Origin: Sequoia sempervirens
Taxonomy: Eukaryota; Streptophyta; Pinopsida; Cupressales; Cupressaceae
Length of the DNA stretch: 64,000 nucleotides
NCBI GenBank assembly: GCA_007258455.2
Contig: VDFB02047230.1
Span: forward strand, 152,941,797 to 153,005,796
Direction of reading: 5' to 3'
The notes under the pieces are model-generated. The model searched no databases, was not told the DNA's origin, and saw only the letters and a list, made by a program, of their open reading frames with translations. Shown in pieces: positions 45,402 through 57,587 of the stretch (positions are counted from its first letter, which is position 1; every line of letters starts with the position of its first letter). A program made the position numbers and the translations under genes.

Positions 45402-48400
45402 ATGAAGATCATTATAGATTCACACAAGAATTGTTTGCCCCATAATATAATAATTATGGAAAACTACAAAATTAGGGCAAGAATATTTATTGCAAAGAGT
45501 AAAGAGTTAGGTTCGATGAAAATAAAAGAATCGTTCTCACTCTCATTTGTCACACTACATTCAAGAAAAAGAAGTCTGAAGTACTCTATGGTGATCCTTT
45601 CTAAAGAAAAGAAGAGATTCAAGCTTAGAAGAGAATTTGTGATCGACTTCCATTTCATCTCCAAAAGGTATTTATAGAAAAACCTATAAATCTGTGTACT
45701 TGCAATTATGTCTACCACTCTCATAGTTGAAGTCAAAGATAGGCTACACCCTAAGTTAAAATGACATCCATATAAATCAGTAGACATTAATCCCTTAGGA
45801 GAATTTTATTCTATGTTGTATGGTGCTCTACACATCAAAGATATTAGGGCATATGTGCATGCAAACATTGAAGAATTGGGTAGTGTGCAAATATTGGAAT
45901 TATATTCTAATCACATAGTGCAAGAAGATTTTTCTGTGAAACCTAAATTCAAAACCCTAGTGGATAATAAATTTTTGCAATTCATGAAGTTTCCCATATT
46001 TAAGGAGGATGAGCGGGTTCGATACATTCTAAGCAAAGTGCATGATGAATTTATGTGGCTAGATACACTATTGAAAATTACCAAGGAAGCTATTTGTGCA
46101 GTTACAGGCTTAAATTCTTTTGGCAGACTTCCAGTATTAAAGTCGATAAAGAATGATGATGTCACTAAAGTGACTAGCTCGCATTGGGATAGAAGGGAAA
46201 TGACTATAAGTCATATTTCTGAGCTTGATGTAATATTTGCATCCATGATCATAGGGTATAAGATTTACCATTTGAGCTAGGAAAATTTTGTGTCTGGCAC
46301 TACTATTTATGCAGCATATGAGATGATAAAACAAAATGTGGATTATGATCTATGTGAAGTACTCAGAGGGAAACTCTTGGAGAATCTAACAAAAATCAAG
46401 GACAAAAAGAATGTGTTCAAGTTCAAAAACTTGTTAATCTACCTATACTTTTACTTCTCAGGTGAGGTATCAGGAATTGGAAAAGTTCAATGGAGAAATG
46501 ATGTTCTGGTAGCAGTAAAAATTTGGGACATGCTATGTAGTCTTGGTGACTGGGTGACCAGCAACACAATTCTATGGGGTAATTTCAAAAACTTTCAAAA
46601 ATAGATGTAGGTCAAAGAGAGGATCCCTGAAGCTATAGTGGAGCAGTATAAATATTCTATATGCTTCATGGTAGACATTGATCAATGTCACATGGAAGAG
46701 GTTGATCCAAGAACAGTTTGGATCATGCCTATGGGCTATAAAGTGGATGAAAATATACTAAGGATGTATGTAGAACATCTACTGAATTCTCCACTGGATC
46801 CTAATGAAGAAAGGTGTGGCAGCCTTCAAGTACATTCAAAATTGTGGAATTCTATGTCAATAATCAAAAGGGTAAGAAAGGAAACATAAATTCTTGCAAA
46901 GCGAATGGGTCTTCCAGTTGAAAATTTGAAAGAAATCAAAAGGAAAAGAGATGAAGTTGAAATAGAAAAGGAGAAGAAAAAGGAAACAACAATTGGTCCA
47001 GGAAGATCTACTCCTAACACCAAAACAACTAGGAGTTCCCCTGCAACTCAGCCAAACAAGGCCAAAGCCTCCAATAGAAGAAAGAAAAACAAAATCTCAA
47101 GGACCTATAAAGCTACATCCACAGATGAAGAAGAAGAGACATACTCAGAAGAAACAGTAAGATAATTGAAGGCTACTAGGACCCATGCAGTCAAGCTGAA
47201 CAAAAGGAAGCCTTTTGACAAAAGTGAAGAAGCCCAAAAGAAGCCCAAAACTGAAAAACTAAGCATGTCAGTGGAGGAAGTTGAAAATGCAGTAGTAGTT
47301 GATGGTAATCTCAATCCACTCTATAATCTATATGAGCTCTTTGATGATTCTGTTAAGAAGACTCTCGAGGAAGCTATAGTTAAGAATTTGAATGTTTTCA
47401 ATAAAACTCTAGTTGAAATCATGTCTAGCTTTCCCACAAGCCTATACAATTATTTGGAATCAAGAAGGGTTAGTACCAGAATAAAGGAAGAAAACATGAG
47501 GAAAAGAGTTCTTGCTGACTTGTCCACAAAAATGGGAATTGAAGAAATGGATCTACTTCTTCTAAAAGTTAAAAAGGAATTCAGAACCAAGTCAAGAATA
47601 AATAAACTCATGATTGGTGACACTGATGTTGTTATGAGTGAGACTAAGACAATTCTAGAAGAGTTCTTGTGAAAAGAGAAGGTAAGTATTGAGGAAGTCA
47701 ATATTGAACAGGCTCAAATTCATGAGGAAGTGAATGTGGAAGTGAATAATTTAGAAGGAAATGAAAATGAGGAGAATATGAACATATATGATCCTCCAAT
47801 ATTTGAAGATATTCTAACTTCTCCCAATGTTGAAACCACTGAGACACTCGTTGTGACTAAAGTCCAAAGTGAGGAGATTGTTGAAGAGAAAGAAGTATCT
47901 AGTGAAGAAAAAGTATTCCCAAAAGTGATTCAGGAAGCTCAATCTAAGATTGACAAGGGAAAGAATCAAGAAATTAGTCCAAAAAGGGTAACAGAATCTC
48001 TATTGGAGCATGAGGTAGAATCAAATTTTGAGTTTTATGAGAGTTCAATCAACTTATCCACCTTATCTCCAATCTAGATGCTGAAAGTTACCAAAATGGC
48101 TCAAGATAAACCCAATGAGAAAATATTGAAATCTCACATTGAAGATAGTGAGCTATTGAAACTCGCTTCTGGAGTTTTTTAGAAATTGATGCCTACCCAT
48201 ATTATGGATCCATCTAGATCCTCCTCTAGTGAGTTGAAAATATTAAAAAGCTCTATAGATTTTCATTTCAAGTATTTTGAGGTTTTAGCTTGGATTCAAG
48301 TACAAAAGGAATTTAAGGAGGAAAGAATTGGAAGCCTAATCAAATTAATTTCCAAGGACAAGAATCTGCTAGCAACTTGCATACAAAATATCCAAGGTGC

Positions 48401-48494
48401 TATAATTGAAGGAGGAAATGTGTACAAATCCTACATAATCTTGTCAAAAATTACTGAGGAAAATGAGAAAAAGATCAAATATATTGAACAATAG
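45402..48494 (+). pseudogene. Second ORF of the gag-only element, about 1,000 codons, in one phase
   Basis: I do not recognise a named function. The pieces 45402-45677, 45813-46280, 46290-46604, 46638-46889, 46905-47165, 47166-47672, 47730-48077 and 48186-48494 all lie in the same frame, separated only by stops. N-terminal part: TLLKITKEAICAVTGLNSFG, similar in style to a plant transposon-associated domain. Middle: KFKNLLIYLYFYFSG and an aromatic-rich segment. From 46905: a Lys/Glu-rich region with nuclear-localisation-like KRKRDEVEIEKEKKKE, then acidic repeats and C-terminal helices (47166-48494). It lies between gag and the PPT, in the element's sense orientation. Confidence 0.65.
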
Positions 48495-49056
48495 TTGGCT
48501 ATTATTTCCAACACATTTGATCCTTTGATTAGTAGTGTGTGTTATCAGGATAGTTAGGTAATATATTTTCTTGACCAATTAAAGACTCTAAAGTTTTAAA
48601 ATGAAATGGTTATTAGCAGAGTAAGTTAACTTAGGGGGTTGATAAGTCCAAAAATTGAGATGATGGTGAATGCTCTGAAAGAAAAAAAAGTATTGTGATC
48701 ACTCCTGATCCTATAAGTTTGGAAGTTGCAGAAACCTTGTCTTATCTTCTCTATGGCCCTATTACAATTTTGGAGAGTTTGAGGAGTATCTTTGATTCAA
48801 ACTTAGGAGGACTGAAGATTGTCTTTGTAGACATCTTCAAATTTTTGTAATTCTTCATATATACTTGTACAAATTTTGCAATTTTTATTTTCCCAATTTT
48901 GTCATTGATGTCAAAGGGGAAGAGTGTGATGTGAATAATGAATTAATATTCTTAGGGGGAGTAATATTTTTCAGTGGTGCAATAATTTGTATTTTGGTAG
49001 TATGCTTATCAGTTTCCACACTTAGTCATTTTTCACTAAGTGTTGCCATTAATGCC

Positions 49057-49067
49057 AAAGGGGGAGA
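49057..49067 (+). promoter_or_regulatory. Polypurine tract of the gag-only element
   Basis: AAAGGGGGAGA, one base before the 3' LTR; the same word is used by the outer Copia. Confidence 0.9.
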
Positions 49068-49068
49068 T

Positions 49069-50162
49069 TGTTGGCATCTGGTTTAAGTGGACATGGTTTT
49101 TGGCTTCTAGTGTTCTCATTTTGGTCCACAGTTATGCATTCAATCATCCAACAAATAAAATGCAAAAACTATGTTACTGGCAGTGTACTCATGGAACAAG
49201 GTATCTGGTCCGATAGTTTCACTAGATCATCATTTTGTGTTGTGGATCACTGAAATTGTTTGTTAAGCATATGGAGCATCTTATCATTGAATCTCATAAT
49301 GTTTATTTTGTGGCCCTAAGGTTTTATAGGTCTAGTAGGACATTTTTTATCTATTTGCTTAATAGAGTTGACTTAGTGTAAATGGCATGTAGCAGATGTA
49401 TAAAGTCAAATTATTTTAATTATCTTCAAGTTCAAATGTTTAATTATTGGTCATAGCTATTGTGTAGTTGACTTTTTTGGATACGTGTCAAAATTATTTA
49501 TGTTTTGGTTCGACAAGTTGCAAATATTATTAAGTTTTGTTGAGCCAACCTGTGGCAATTAATTCTTGGTGAGCGAATATATTTAGATGATCAGTCACAT
49601 GATTTGGATGGATGAAGAAGTTGTGCATGTGTGTGTTGTGAAATTATAAGGTGTATTTGAGCGATATCATGCACAATTTCACTTGCACATAAAGATTTTT
49701 TGTGTGATTTTGAGAAGAACAAAGAAGAAGTTCAATATCAATCTTTAGGAAAAAAGTTTGACATTAGAGCTAAACCGGAACTGCAATCATGCATTGGTAG
49801 ATGCTATCTATTCAATTCATTTTCTTTTGGATCAATTCCAAACTACTATAATGGTAGTGAGCCCCCATCTTTTGATTAGTGAGCTCTAGGAAGTGAGCCT
49901 GAATGCAAGTGCATTCCTATTTTGTAATACTTCTTTTGAGTATACTCAGAACTTATTGTGGATTGGCCATCCACCATGGTTTTTCCCTTTATAGGGTTTC
50001 CACGTTAAAAAATCCTTGTTTTATGGTTGTGTGGTTTCTTGTTTTATATTTCTGCATATTAATTTTGATTAAATGTGTTGAGTGGAATAGAGATAAGGAT
50101 AAAAGAATTAATTTTTGCATAACACTGATTCACCCCCCTCTCAGTGTTGCTTGTTTCCAACA
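49069..50162 (+). repeat. 3' LTR of the gag-only element
   Basis: It starts TGTTGGCATCTGG and ends CTTGTTTCCAACA, followed by the TCATT duplication. Confidence 0.95.
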
Positions 50163-50325
50163 TCATTGAAATTTTTAGGCTCAATCTTGGAAATCAGGCA
50201 ATACTCTTCTGTAATCCTTCTTCTATTCTACACACCTTTATTCTTGTCTCCTATAATTTTATTTTCAAAATGATTCAATCTCACATACCTCAAAGTTTTA
50301 GAATTCACTCGCACTTCTAGTTCTT

Positions 50326-51330
50326 CTATTCTTCTTCACTTCCATTTATCACTCCTTCTTGACTTTCTTGATTTATAGGAATGATTTGAGCTTGATTATG
50401 TGTTTGATTATTCTTCCCTTTGTTTGTACTAACTTCTTGATCATTTGAATCATATCCACAATATCTAGATGATCTATCAAAATCCTCATCAACTCTGACA
50501 TTTGCACTTTCAACCATTTTTCTTAATATTATGTTATAGCACCAGTAAGCCTTGATCTTGGTAGAGTAATCTAGAAATATTCTATCATCACTCCTTGCAT
50601 CAAAATTTCCTATGTCAGGCTCATATCTCTTAATGTAGCATTTTCTTCCAAAATTTTTGAAATATTTAACAGTAGGTTTATAACCAAACCATAGCTCAAA
50701 AGGAGTCTCACCAGAAATACCATTAACATTTACCTGATTTAAAGTGTACACAACAATGTTTACAACTTCTCTCCAATAGATGTGAGACACATTTCCTTCA
50801 ATCATCGTTGTTCTAACAAAATCCATAATTGTTTTGTTCTTTCTCTCGACAACTACATTCTATTGAGGGGTTCGGGGATCAAAAAATTGTCTCTTGATTC
50901 CATGCTCTTCACAAAAGGAATCGAATTCCCTGGAGGTGAACTCACCACCTCTATCTGACCTTGGGCATTTAATCTTTAGACCTTTCTCATTCTCTGCCAT
51001 AGCTTTGAAACTTTTGAACTTCTCTAATGCTTCACATTTTTCTTTTAATAAAGCAACCCATATCATCATGGAGTAATCATCAATAAGCAGCATAAAATAC
51101 CTTTCTCCTTGTAGACTTTTGATTCTGGAGGGACCACATAGATCAGTTTGCACTAGCTCCAGTACTCCATTAGAATGATGCTTTTTACTCTAAAAAGAGA
51201 CTCTAGTCTGTTTACCCATCTAGCATTCCTTGCATATTGTATTATCAGGTTTTACTAGCTTAGGTAGATCACTTACTACTTAAATGGAACTTACCTTGAC
51301 AATGTTATCAAAATTCACATGACACAACCT
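50326..51330 (-). pseudogene. Copia integrase
   Basis: RRLCHVNFDNIVK and CKECWMGKQ form the pre-integrase zinc region near 51320-51210. The core follows: LVQTDLCGPSRIKSLQGERY, LLIDDYSMMIW, CPRSDRGGEFTSREFDSFCEEHG. After one TAG at 50857-50855 it continues from 50826 with VYTLNQVNVNGISGETPFEL and FGRKCYIKRY. Catalytic Asp, Asp and Glu positions are readable. It stays in one phase with gag. Its 5' end is fused to a truncated Gag zinc knuckle. Confidence 0.9.
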
Positions 51331-52161
51331 CCTATTTTATTGCAAGAGAAACATTTAATAGGAAATTTTCCTTTATACACCTTATCTGCCTTCTTTCTTC
51401 ACAATCAATGCTTCCATTTCTTCAACCTCTCTTTCTTCTTCTTCAAGTTGTTTCATCTCTTCCTCATATTTGAATTTATTTCTAGAAATTTCTCTCGAAT
51501 CATATATTTTCATGTTTCTTCCAGATATAGAAGCCTTAAACGCAAATTCAATCTTAGGTGCAGAATCACCAAATTCACTTAATTCAAAGGCAACAAGTTT
51601 ACCAATCAACATATCCCTTGTCACATTTGTTACCGATATGAATTCTTCAATAGCATGAGCTTTTGATTTATAGGAAGGAGGCAATGATCTGATCACCTTA
51701 GCTGAAATTTCTTGTTCATCCAAGGTACCACCAACACATCTAATACCCATCACAATTTCATTTACTCTTTGCATAAAAGAAGAAATATTTTCATCTTCAC
51801 CCATTTTCAAATATTCATATTTTCCTTTCAAAATCTATAGCTTAGAGACCTTCACATGTACATATCCTTCATACAAAGTCTCCAACTTCATCGACATCTC
51901 ATGAGCTATCTTTAGATCTATCACATTTGTCATTTCCAAATCTATCAGGGCACTCAAGAAAGCTTCCATAGCCCTGATATTATTCTCAGCATCTGTAATC
52001 TCATCAAGAGTGGAAGGACCATTATGAGGAATAGTATGTTTGTTCTTTGTAATCTTCCAAAAGTGTTCACTTAAACATCTCAAATGACATTCCATTCTAG
52101 TTTTCCATAGTAAGTAGTTTGTTCCATCAAATCTAGGGTTGTCCTTCTTATATGATGACAT
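51331..52161 (-). pseudogene. Copia Gag, truncated in the zinc knuckle
   Basis: The ATG at 52161-52159 starts MSSYKKDNPRFDGTNYLLW, the typical Copia Gag N-terminus. The frame continues to 51835 (stop TAG) and then, in the same phase, to 51382 with MQRVNEIVMGIRCVGGTLDE and SLPPSYKSKAHAI. Near 51340, in another phase, KCFSCNKIG is the first half of a CCHC knuckle; the rest of the knuckle and the whole protease are absent. Confidence 0.88.
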
Positions 52162-52202
52162 CACAAATAACCTCAAGCTTTTAAATTTCTTCAGAGGAAC
52201 TA

Positions 52203-52214
52203 ACTTTAATACCA
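52203..52214 (-). promoter_or_regulatory. Primer-binding site of the outer Copia, decayed
   Basis: On the minus strand TGGTATTAAAGT lies two bases after the LTR. It differs from TGGTATCAGAGC at three sites, all C-to-T or G-to-A. Confidence 0.8.
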
Positions 52215-52216
52215 AT

Positions 52217-53432
52217 TGTTGGAAAAAAAAAGGACAAACAACTGAGAAGGGTGTTGAATCAGTTGTCAAATTATTTAAACTTTTCAATCTTAACTCAACT
52301 TAATCCAAATTCAGATCTAATGCATGAACAATAGACCATAAACAATCAACATGTCAGAAACACAAAGAACACCAAGACTTTTACATGGAAACCCTGTTAG
52401 GGGAAAAACCATGGCGAATGTTAGTCCAAAAGATTATAACCTGTTAAAATTATAAGAATAATAATGGGAATGCACATGCATTCAGGCACACTTCCTAGAG
52501 CTCACTGCTCAAATACAAGAGGGCTCACTACCCAATAAAAAGAAATATGGATTAGATCTACAGGGTATGAACTAAGAAAAAAGCTTCTTCAAAATCCTGA
52601 TTACAGTTCCAGTTAAGCATAGAAACAATCATTCACACTTTTCTCTGCAATTGAATGATATTCACATAGGAGCACATAGGAGCACACTGAGCACCTTGAA
52701 TTTGAAAAAACAACCACTCTTATATATCCACAACATGAATTTCATCAACTTTGGCGGCCAAAATACATATGAAAATATAAAACATATATGCAATGTCAAC
52801 CCAAATTTACAAATAAATTTTCAATGCGAATCAAGCACCATCAACCAATAATATATTGTGGCCCAAAACAACATCCTTTAGTGTGCCAAACATTCAAATT
52901 TTAATCTCCAAGGATCCACATGTTACAACCACCATGTTGGCCAAGAACATGAAAACCCAAACACATATGAGAAAAATCTTTGACATGAACACACTGATCA
53001 ACACAGACATGCGTTGAAGATAGAGAATGATCTAGAAACATCCAAAAGAAATAAGAACCAACATAGAAACATCCGTAGAAAATGAAATTACTAGAATCAT
53101 ATCAACTTCACTTAGTAATACTAACTAAAACCACAAAAAAACTATTAGAACACAATTGTTCATAACACAATCAAAACTTCACGTGGAGCTCTGAAACTTC
53201 TGGTGGATAAACTAGATACTCTAAGAAATAAACCCTTTAGTCCAAAAAAACTAATATTCAACGTATTGAGCAAGACACCTTCATTACCTTCACTATTCCT
53301 TTGGCAACCTGCAACATTTTCTTTAACAATTTTCTCAATATCCTCGACATATACAACCTTCAATACATCAATGCTAATAGTGTTGACATCAATCACAACC
53401 ACATATTAGCAACACAACCACAACATCCAACT
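52217..53432 (-). repeat. 5' LTR of the outer Copia element
   Basis: Plus-strand start TGTTGGAAAA and end CACAACATCCAACT. It is paired with 39831-41061. Confidence 0.9.
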
Positions 53433-53437
53433 CTCCA
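53433..53437. repeat. Copia target-site duplication, right copy (CTCCA)
   Basis: It matches 39826-39830. Confidence 0.75.
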
Positions 53438-54805
53438 TTGATTGAACTCAATGTTGTCATAAACGTTTTGGTCAATATAGGAATACATTTTTTTGAGATG
53501 AAGGAAAGTGTGGGAATGAAGAATACCTATATAAATTTGAATTAGTGATCAGTCAACTAGAGGATGGGTACTTGAATACACTTGTATATTTAATTATTAA
53601 AAACATAGTGTAAATTCTTTGTACTTTTTCTTGAATAAAACTTGATTCCATAACTATATGACAAAAATATGGCATCCAAGACCACAAATACATAGTAGTG
53701 TAAGAAATATAATAATTAACCAACAAATATAGGTGAATTGAGTGTGAAGATCACCATAAAAAAGGTAATAAAAAGGCCAAACATAAAATGCCAGTGGGAA
53801 ACTAAAAAAGGTAAAGGTACATCATGATGAAAATATCCACATCCTAATTGTCTTCATTTTATCAATATAACAAAATATTAGGAATAAATGGATTAAAAAG
53901 TATATTATTTAATAAAGTGTGATAATTCTTACAAACAATAATACATAAATCTAAAAATAAGTTATGAAGCATGGAATACACTTGGTTTTTAAATATTTGG
54001 AGTAGAACATCTACAAATATCCATTGAAGTTTGTCATTGTCTAATGGAAGCAACATATTATTATTGCAAACTTGAAATTTAAAAATATAATCCTTAATTA
54101 GCTTTTTTTTCTTGTGTTTTCATTACATGCTTGAGAGATAAACATCTTAGCTTGTTTTGAAGCACTTTGTTTATTGTAAGGAAATAATATAGGAAAATTT
54201 TGGTAAGAACATATTGGAATAATATTTTAATCATTTATAATTACATCAAATAATTATTCATTTATTTAAATAATCATTTATAATGCAAATATGGACACCA
54301 TCAAGAAAAAAGATATGTATTAACCAAATAGCCATATAGGAATACATCAATATATGTCGATATAAGTATAAAATATATACAAAAACTGCTTATAGGCTTA
54401 CAAGAATGGGCCATATGGGCATACAATGTCACATATATGCAATACAAAATATGTGTTAAAAAATGCCATATAGGCATACAAAAAATGCCCCTAATAAATA
54501 GTCATTTCCATCTAGGTGAAGGAAACAAAAAATGGGCATCCTTTGATTGTCATAGGATGGAGATGCATATGATGGTGGTCTACTTCAAACTCCTTCATTG
54601 GACCTCCTGTTTAATTATTCATGGAGCTACACCTATTACAATAAAAAATATAAACATTTTTATATAGAAATACATTATATAAAATGAAATATTTAACAAA
54701 ATAATCACTTAGCGCAACCAAATGATCTCTCTCCTCATTCACACCAATGAAAAACTCATGCTTTGGTATCACAAAGCCCTATAACAACCATCCAAATGGA
54801 AATTA
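53438..54805. other. AT-rich stretch without a recognised gene
   Basis: It contains short ATATAGG/CCATATGGGC-type repeats at 54320-54490. A minus-strand stretch near 54610-54460 stays open (SRPPSYASPSYDNQRMPIF) and could be an exon downstream of the next locus, but no splice evidence fixes it. Confidence 0.4.
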
Positions 54806-54892
54806 CACTACAAATAAATAATCTTTTGATTTTTTAATAATAGACAGCTAAAACAATGAATATAATTTGAAATTTACTATTCTACTTTATAC

Positions 54893-57587
54893 CTCAATCA
54901 AAGGCATCAAGCTTGCTACTATTGTAGTGAAACCATGTTCCACTATCCTATCAATATTAGGAGGAGTGTCTACTTGCATCATCTAAAAATAAACCATTAT
55001 TCAATTATCAAAACTAGAAGGGTGATGCAAGCCATGGCTTATAATGTATGATATAGTCAACAAAATTTTGAGTAGTTATTGAACTATATATTGCTTCATA
55101 GTTTTATAGATGGTTATTGGACTATTGTGTTAGTTTTAGTCTAGCTATGAATCCCATAACTATAGTGAATATGACATAAAAGGGGATTTATTAGGATTTA
55201 TTGTATCATGGTTAGATTAGAGTTTATATTTTACCATTGCATAGTGAATACTTACTTGAGAATGTGATTTGGTTTTGTATAGGATGAATGTTGAATTTAA
55301 TGAAGATGGTGAATTTGGTGCATGTATCATGATGAATAGATGTTATACATAGTCATGTATGTGGCTAATTTTCATATAGGATTGGATTTAATGAATGATA
55401 AAAATCATACAAATTAGCCCTAGGTATTCATTTTTTGCTTAGACAATTGATTACGAGTTTTGATGAAGAGTTGTGGAAATAACATAATCACATAGAATAG
55501 TTAGGTTTGGTTGATGGAGGTCCCAAGAGGTAATATAATAAAGAGGCCTATAGAAGGTGGATAATTAACTTATACCACTAGCCTATATTTTTGGAGGTCA
55601 ACAACATGAACAAATAAAATTTATAGATTACGAAGTACATAGCAACCTAAAATCAAATTAATTAAAAATTACAAAGAATACTTACAAACTATCTAGAACC
55701 TTCAAGTCATTAAACATTATTCAATTACAAAATATAATTTTTATTTTAAAATTAATAATACTATGTATTACCTGAGTGAAACTTCGATGACCACCTCCAC
55801 TGCCAGGTGTTGTCATCGAAGGACCGAGATTAACCTATTCAACATCCTAAATGAGATATAAGAATACCATTTATATAATGTTCATCTATTCACATGTAAT
55901 ATTTATAATTCTTTACTAGTTAAACATACCTCTACAGTAAACATCATCATGTAATAGGGAGGTGGAGGACCATTGAAAAAAGAGTGAACACAATGAACCT
56001 AAAATTTATTTATAATCATTCAACTAATTTAGTTAATCCTGCATTTTAAAAATGAAATTTAATAAATTAAATTAAATGAACTTGTTGATATTTACTTGAA
56101 TATCAAGTCCAAATGTGTCATTTAGGAAGGCATCTATCATCACCATCTCATCAACTACAAATGTACCATGGGCACCTATATCCTGACTATCCTTGGGATC
56201 ATAAACACAAAGTGACCCGCAAGCTTGACATAAATGAGGTGGAACTCAACTCCTCAAAGAATCACCTGCCTTACCCTATGCTAGAGGACTAGTATTTTGT
56301 ATGAGGCTCTAAGTGAGGGAACTAATTGATTGCAATGTATTCACATCAACAGTCTCTTTCACAATGGAAGGGATAGTCACATGCTCATACACTAGTCAAG
56401 TGAGTGGTCTTGCTATTCACTATGCGTAAATACGGGCCCCCACTCTATCTTGTGTGGAGCCCCCACCTCTACCCTAGAAGACCCACATGTCAAAATAGGT
56501 TGAGATTTTATTGAAGAAAAACTCATAGTAGAGTTTCCTCAAAAATATTGTTGTACCTCATTGTTGTTGGATGGAGGATGATAAAAAACCATCCACCACC
56601 TTTCCTAAAAATGGTTCTTTATCCCTTGGTGGTTACACCAATGGATAGGGAGCCTCTTGCATGTAGGATGTAAGGGTTGATTCATTTTAGGGTTCATGAA
56701 TAGTGTGCACACCCAAGTCAAATTTTATAATTTTTTCATCTTTAACTTCTTATATGATAATTTGTCTAGATAAAATTATCTAAACTCTTGTCTCTTCTCG
56801 AACTAGTTAGTTATTTTCTTGCTAAATGAATCTACATGGGATATTATAGATTGAAGTGATTGATAAAGTTTGGTTCTATGTAAGGTTGTGCTTGAAATTT
56901 GTTTTAGGGTTCATGAATAGTGTGCACACCCAAGTCAAATTTTATAATTTTTTTCATCTTTAACTTGTTTATATGATAATTTGTCTAGATAAAATTATCT
57001 AAACTCTTGTCTCTTCTTGGACTAGCTAGTTATTTGCTTGCTAAATGAATCTGCATGGGATATTATAGATTGAAGTGATTGAGAAAGTGTGGTTCTATGT
57101 AAGGTTGTGCTTTAAGGATCTCTCAAGCTTGCAATTAACTCCTCAATGTTTTTTTTTGTTATTTTCAATTTTGCCCATTAAATTTTCTTGAGTTCTTGGA
57201 GCATGATGAGGAATTGTTGGAGGTATTTTTTGAGATTTTTCTTTAGCAGGGATTTGAGCATGAGGTGAATTAGGATTTTCAAGAGGATTTTGGGGTGCAT
57301 TTAAAATTTCTAAAAAATCAAATAAATTTAGATCAAAAAACATATTCAAACAACCTATTTAATACCAAATTCACACAAAAAAACCAATAACTTACTCCTT
57401 TGACCTCATCGACATCGTGGTGGGATTTTGACAAAGAGTTGGTGTAAAAATAGAGTGTTTTTTTCCTTCCTAGAATGTGAGCATGTCTTGGAGGGTTTGA
57501 AGGCCACAGACTCTTGCAACAATAGAAAATAGGAAATGATATGAGGTTTACTCTTTTTGGATTATCTAAGTAATAACGTGAGAACAT
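54893..57587 (-). pseudogene. Multi-exon gene remnant of unknown function
   Basis: In minus-strand order: a first exon ending near 57390 (SKSHHDVDEVKG, donor GTAAGT); an exon from about 57310 after TTTTTTAG (NAPQNPLENPNSPHAQIP, Pro-rich); a long exon from about 56500 to 56096 with in-frame stops only (VPPHLCQACGSLCVYDP, GAHGTFVVDEMVMIDAFL, donor GTAAAT); 55998-55930 (69 bp; NGPPPPYYMMMFTVE); 55846-55772 (75 bp, one TAG; SMTTPGSGGGHRSFTQ); and 54982-54893 (90 bp; TPPNIDRIVEHGFTTIVASL). The last three are whole codons in phase with good AG and GT borders. The last exon is homologous to the five-fold exon at 28.5-29.7 kb. Confidence 0.6.
56685..57115. repeat. Tandem duplication, period about 217 bp, inside an intron
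   Basis: TTTTAGGGTTCATGAATAG to ATGTAAGGTTGTGCTT occurs twice with few differences. It lies between the second and third visible exons of the 54.9-57.6 kb locus. Confidence 0.9.

Larger units (their letters stand above)
42925..50162 (+). mobile_element. Non-autonomous LTR retrotransposon with Gag and a large second ORF
   Basis: A 7.24 kb plus-strand element inserted in the outer Copia, with the exact duplication TCATT at 42920-42924 and 50163-50167, LTRs 42925-44027 and 49069-50162, an initiator-Met-type PBS and a standard PPT. The internal 5 kb codes for a coiled-coil and zinc-knuckle Gag-like protein and a second long frame, but no protease, integrase, reverse transcriptase or RNase H is visible. 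This matches the class called TR-GAG (terminal-repeat retrotransposons with a Gag domain), with an added ORF. Confidence 0.9.
39831..53432 (-). mobile_element. Ty1/Copia retrotransposon with a nested insertion
   Basis: It is a minus-strand element with LTRs 39831-41061 and 52217-53432 and the 5-bp target duplication CTCCA at 39826-39830 and 53433-53437. The order is 5' LTR, PBS, gag, integrase, [insertion 42925-50162], reverse transcriptase, RNase H, PPT, 3' LTR; integrase before reverse transcriptase defines Copia. Both outer LTR tips are mutated (CG at the left end instead of TG; CT at the right end instead of CA). Without the insertion it is about 6.4 kb. The zinc knuckle is truncated and the protease is missing, so it is defective. 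Confidence 0.9.
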
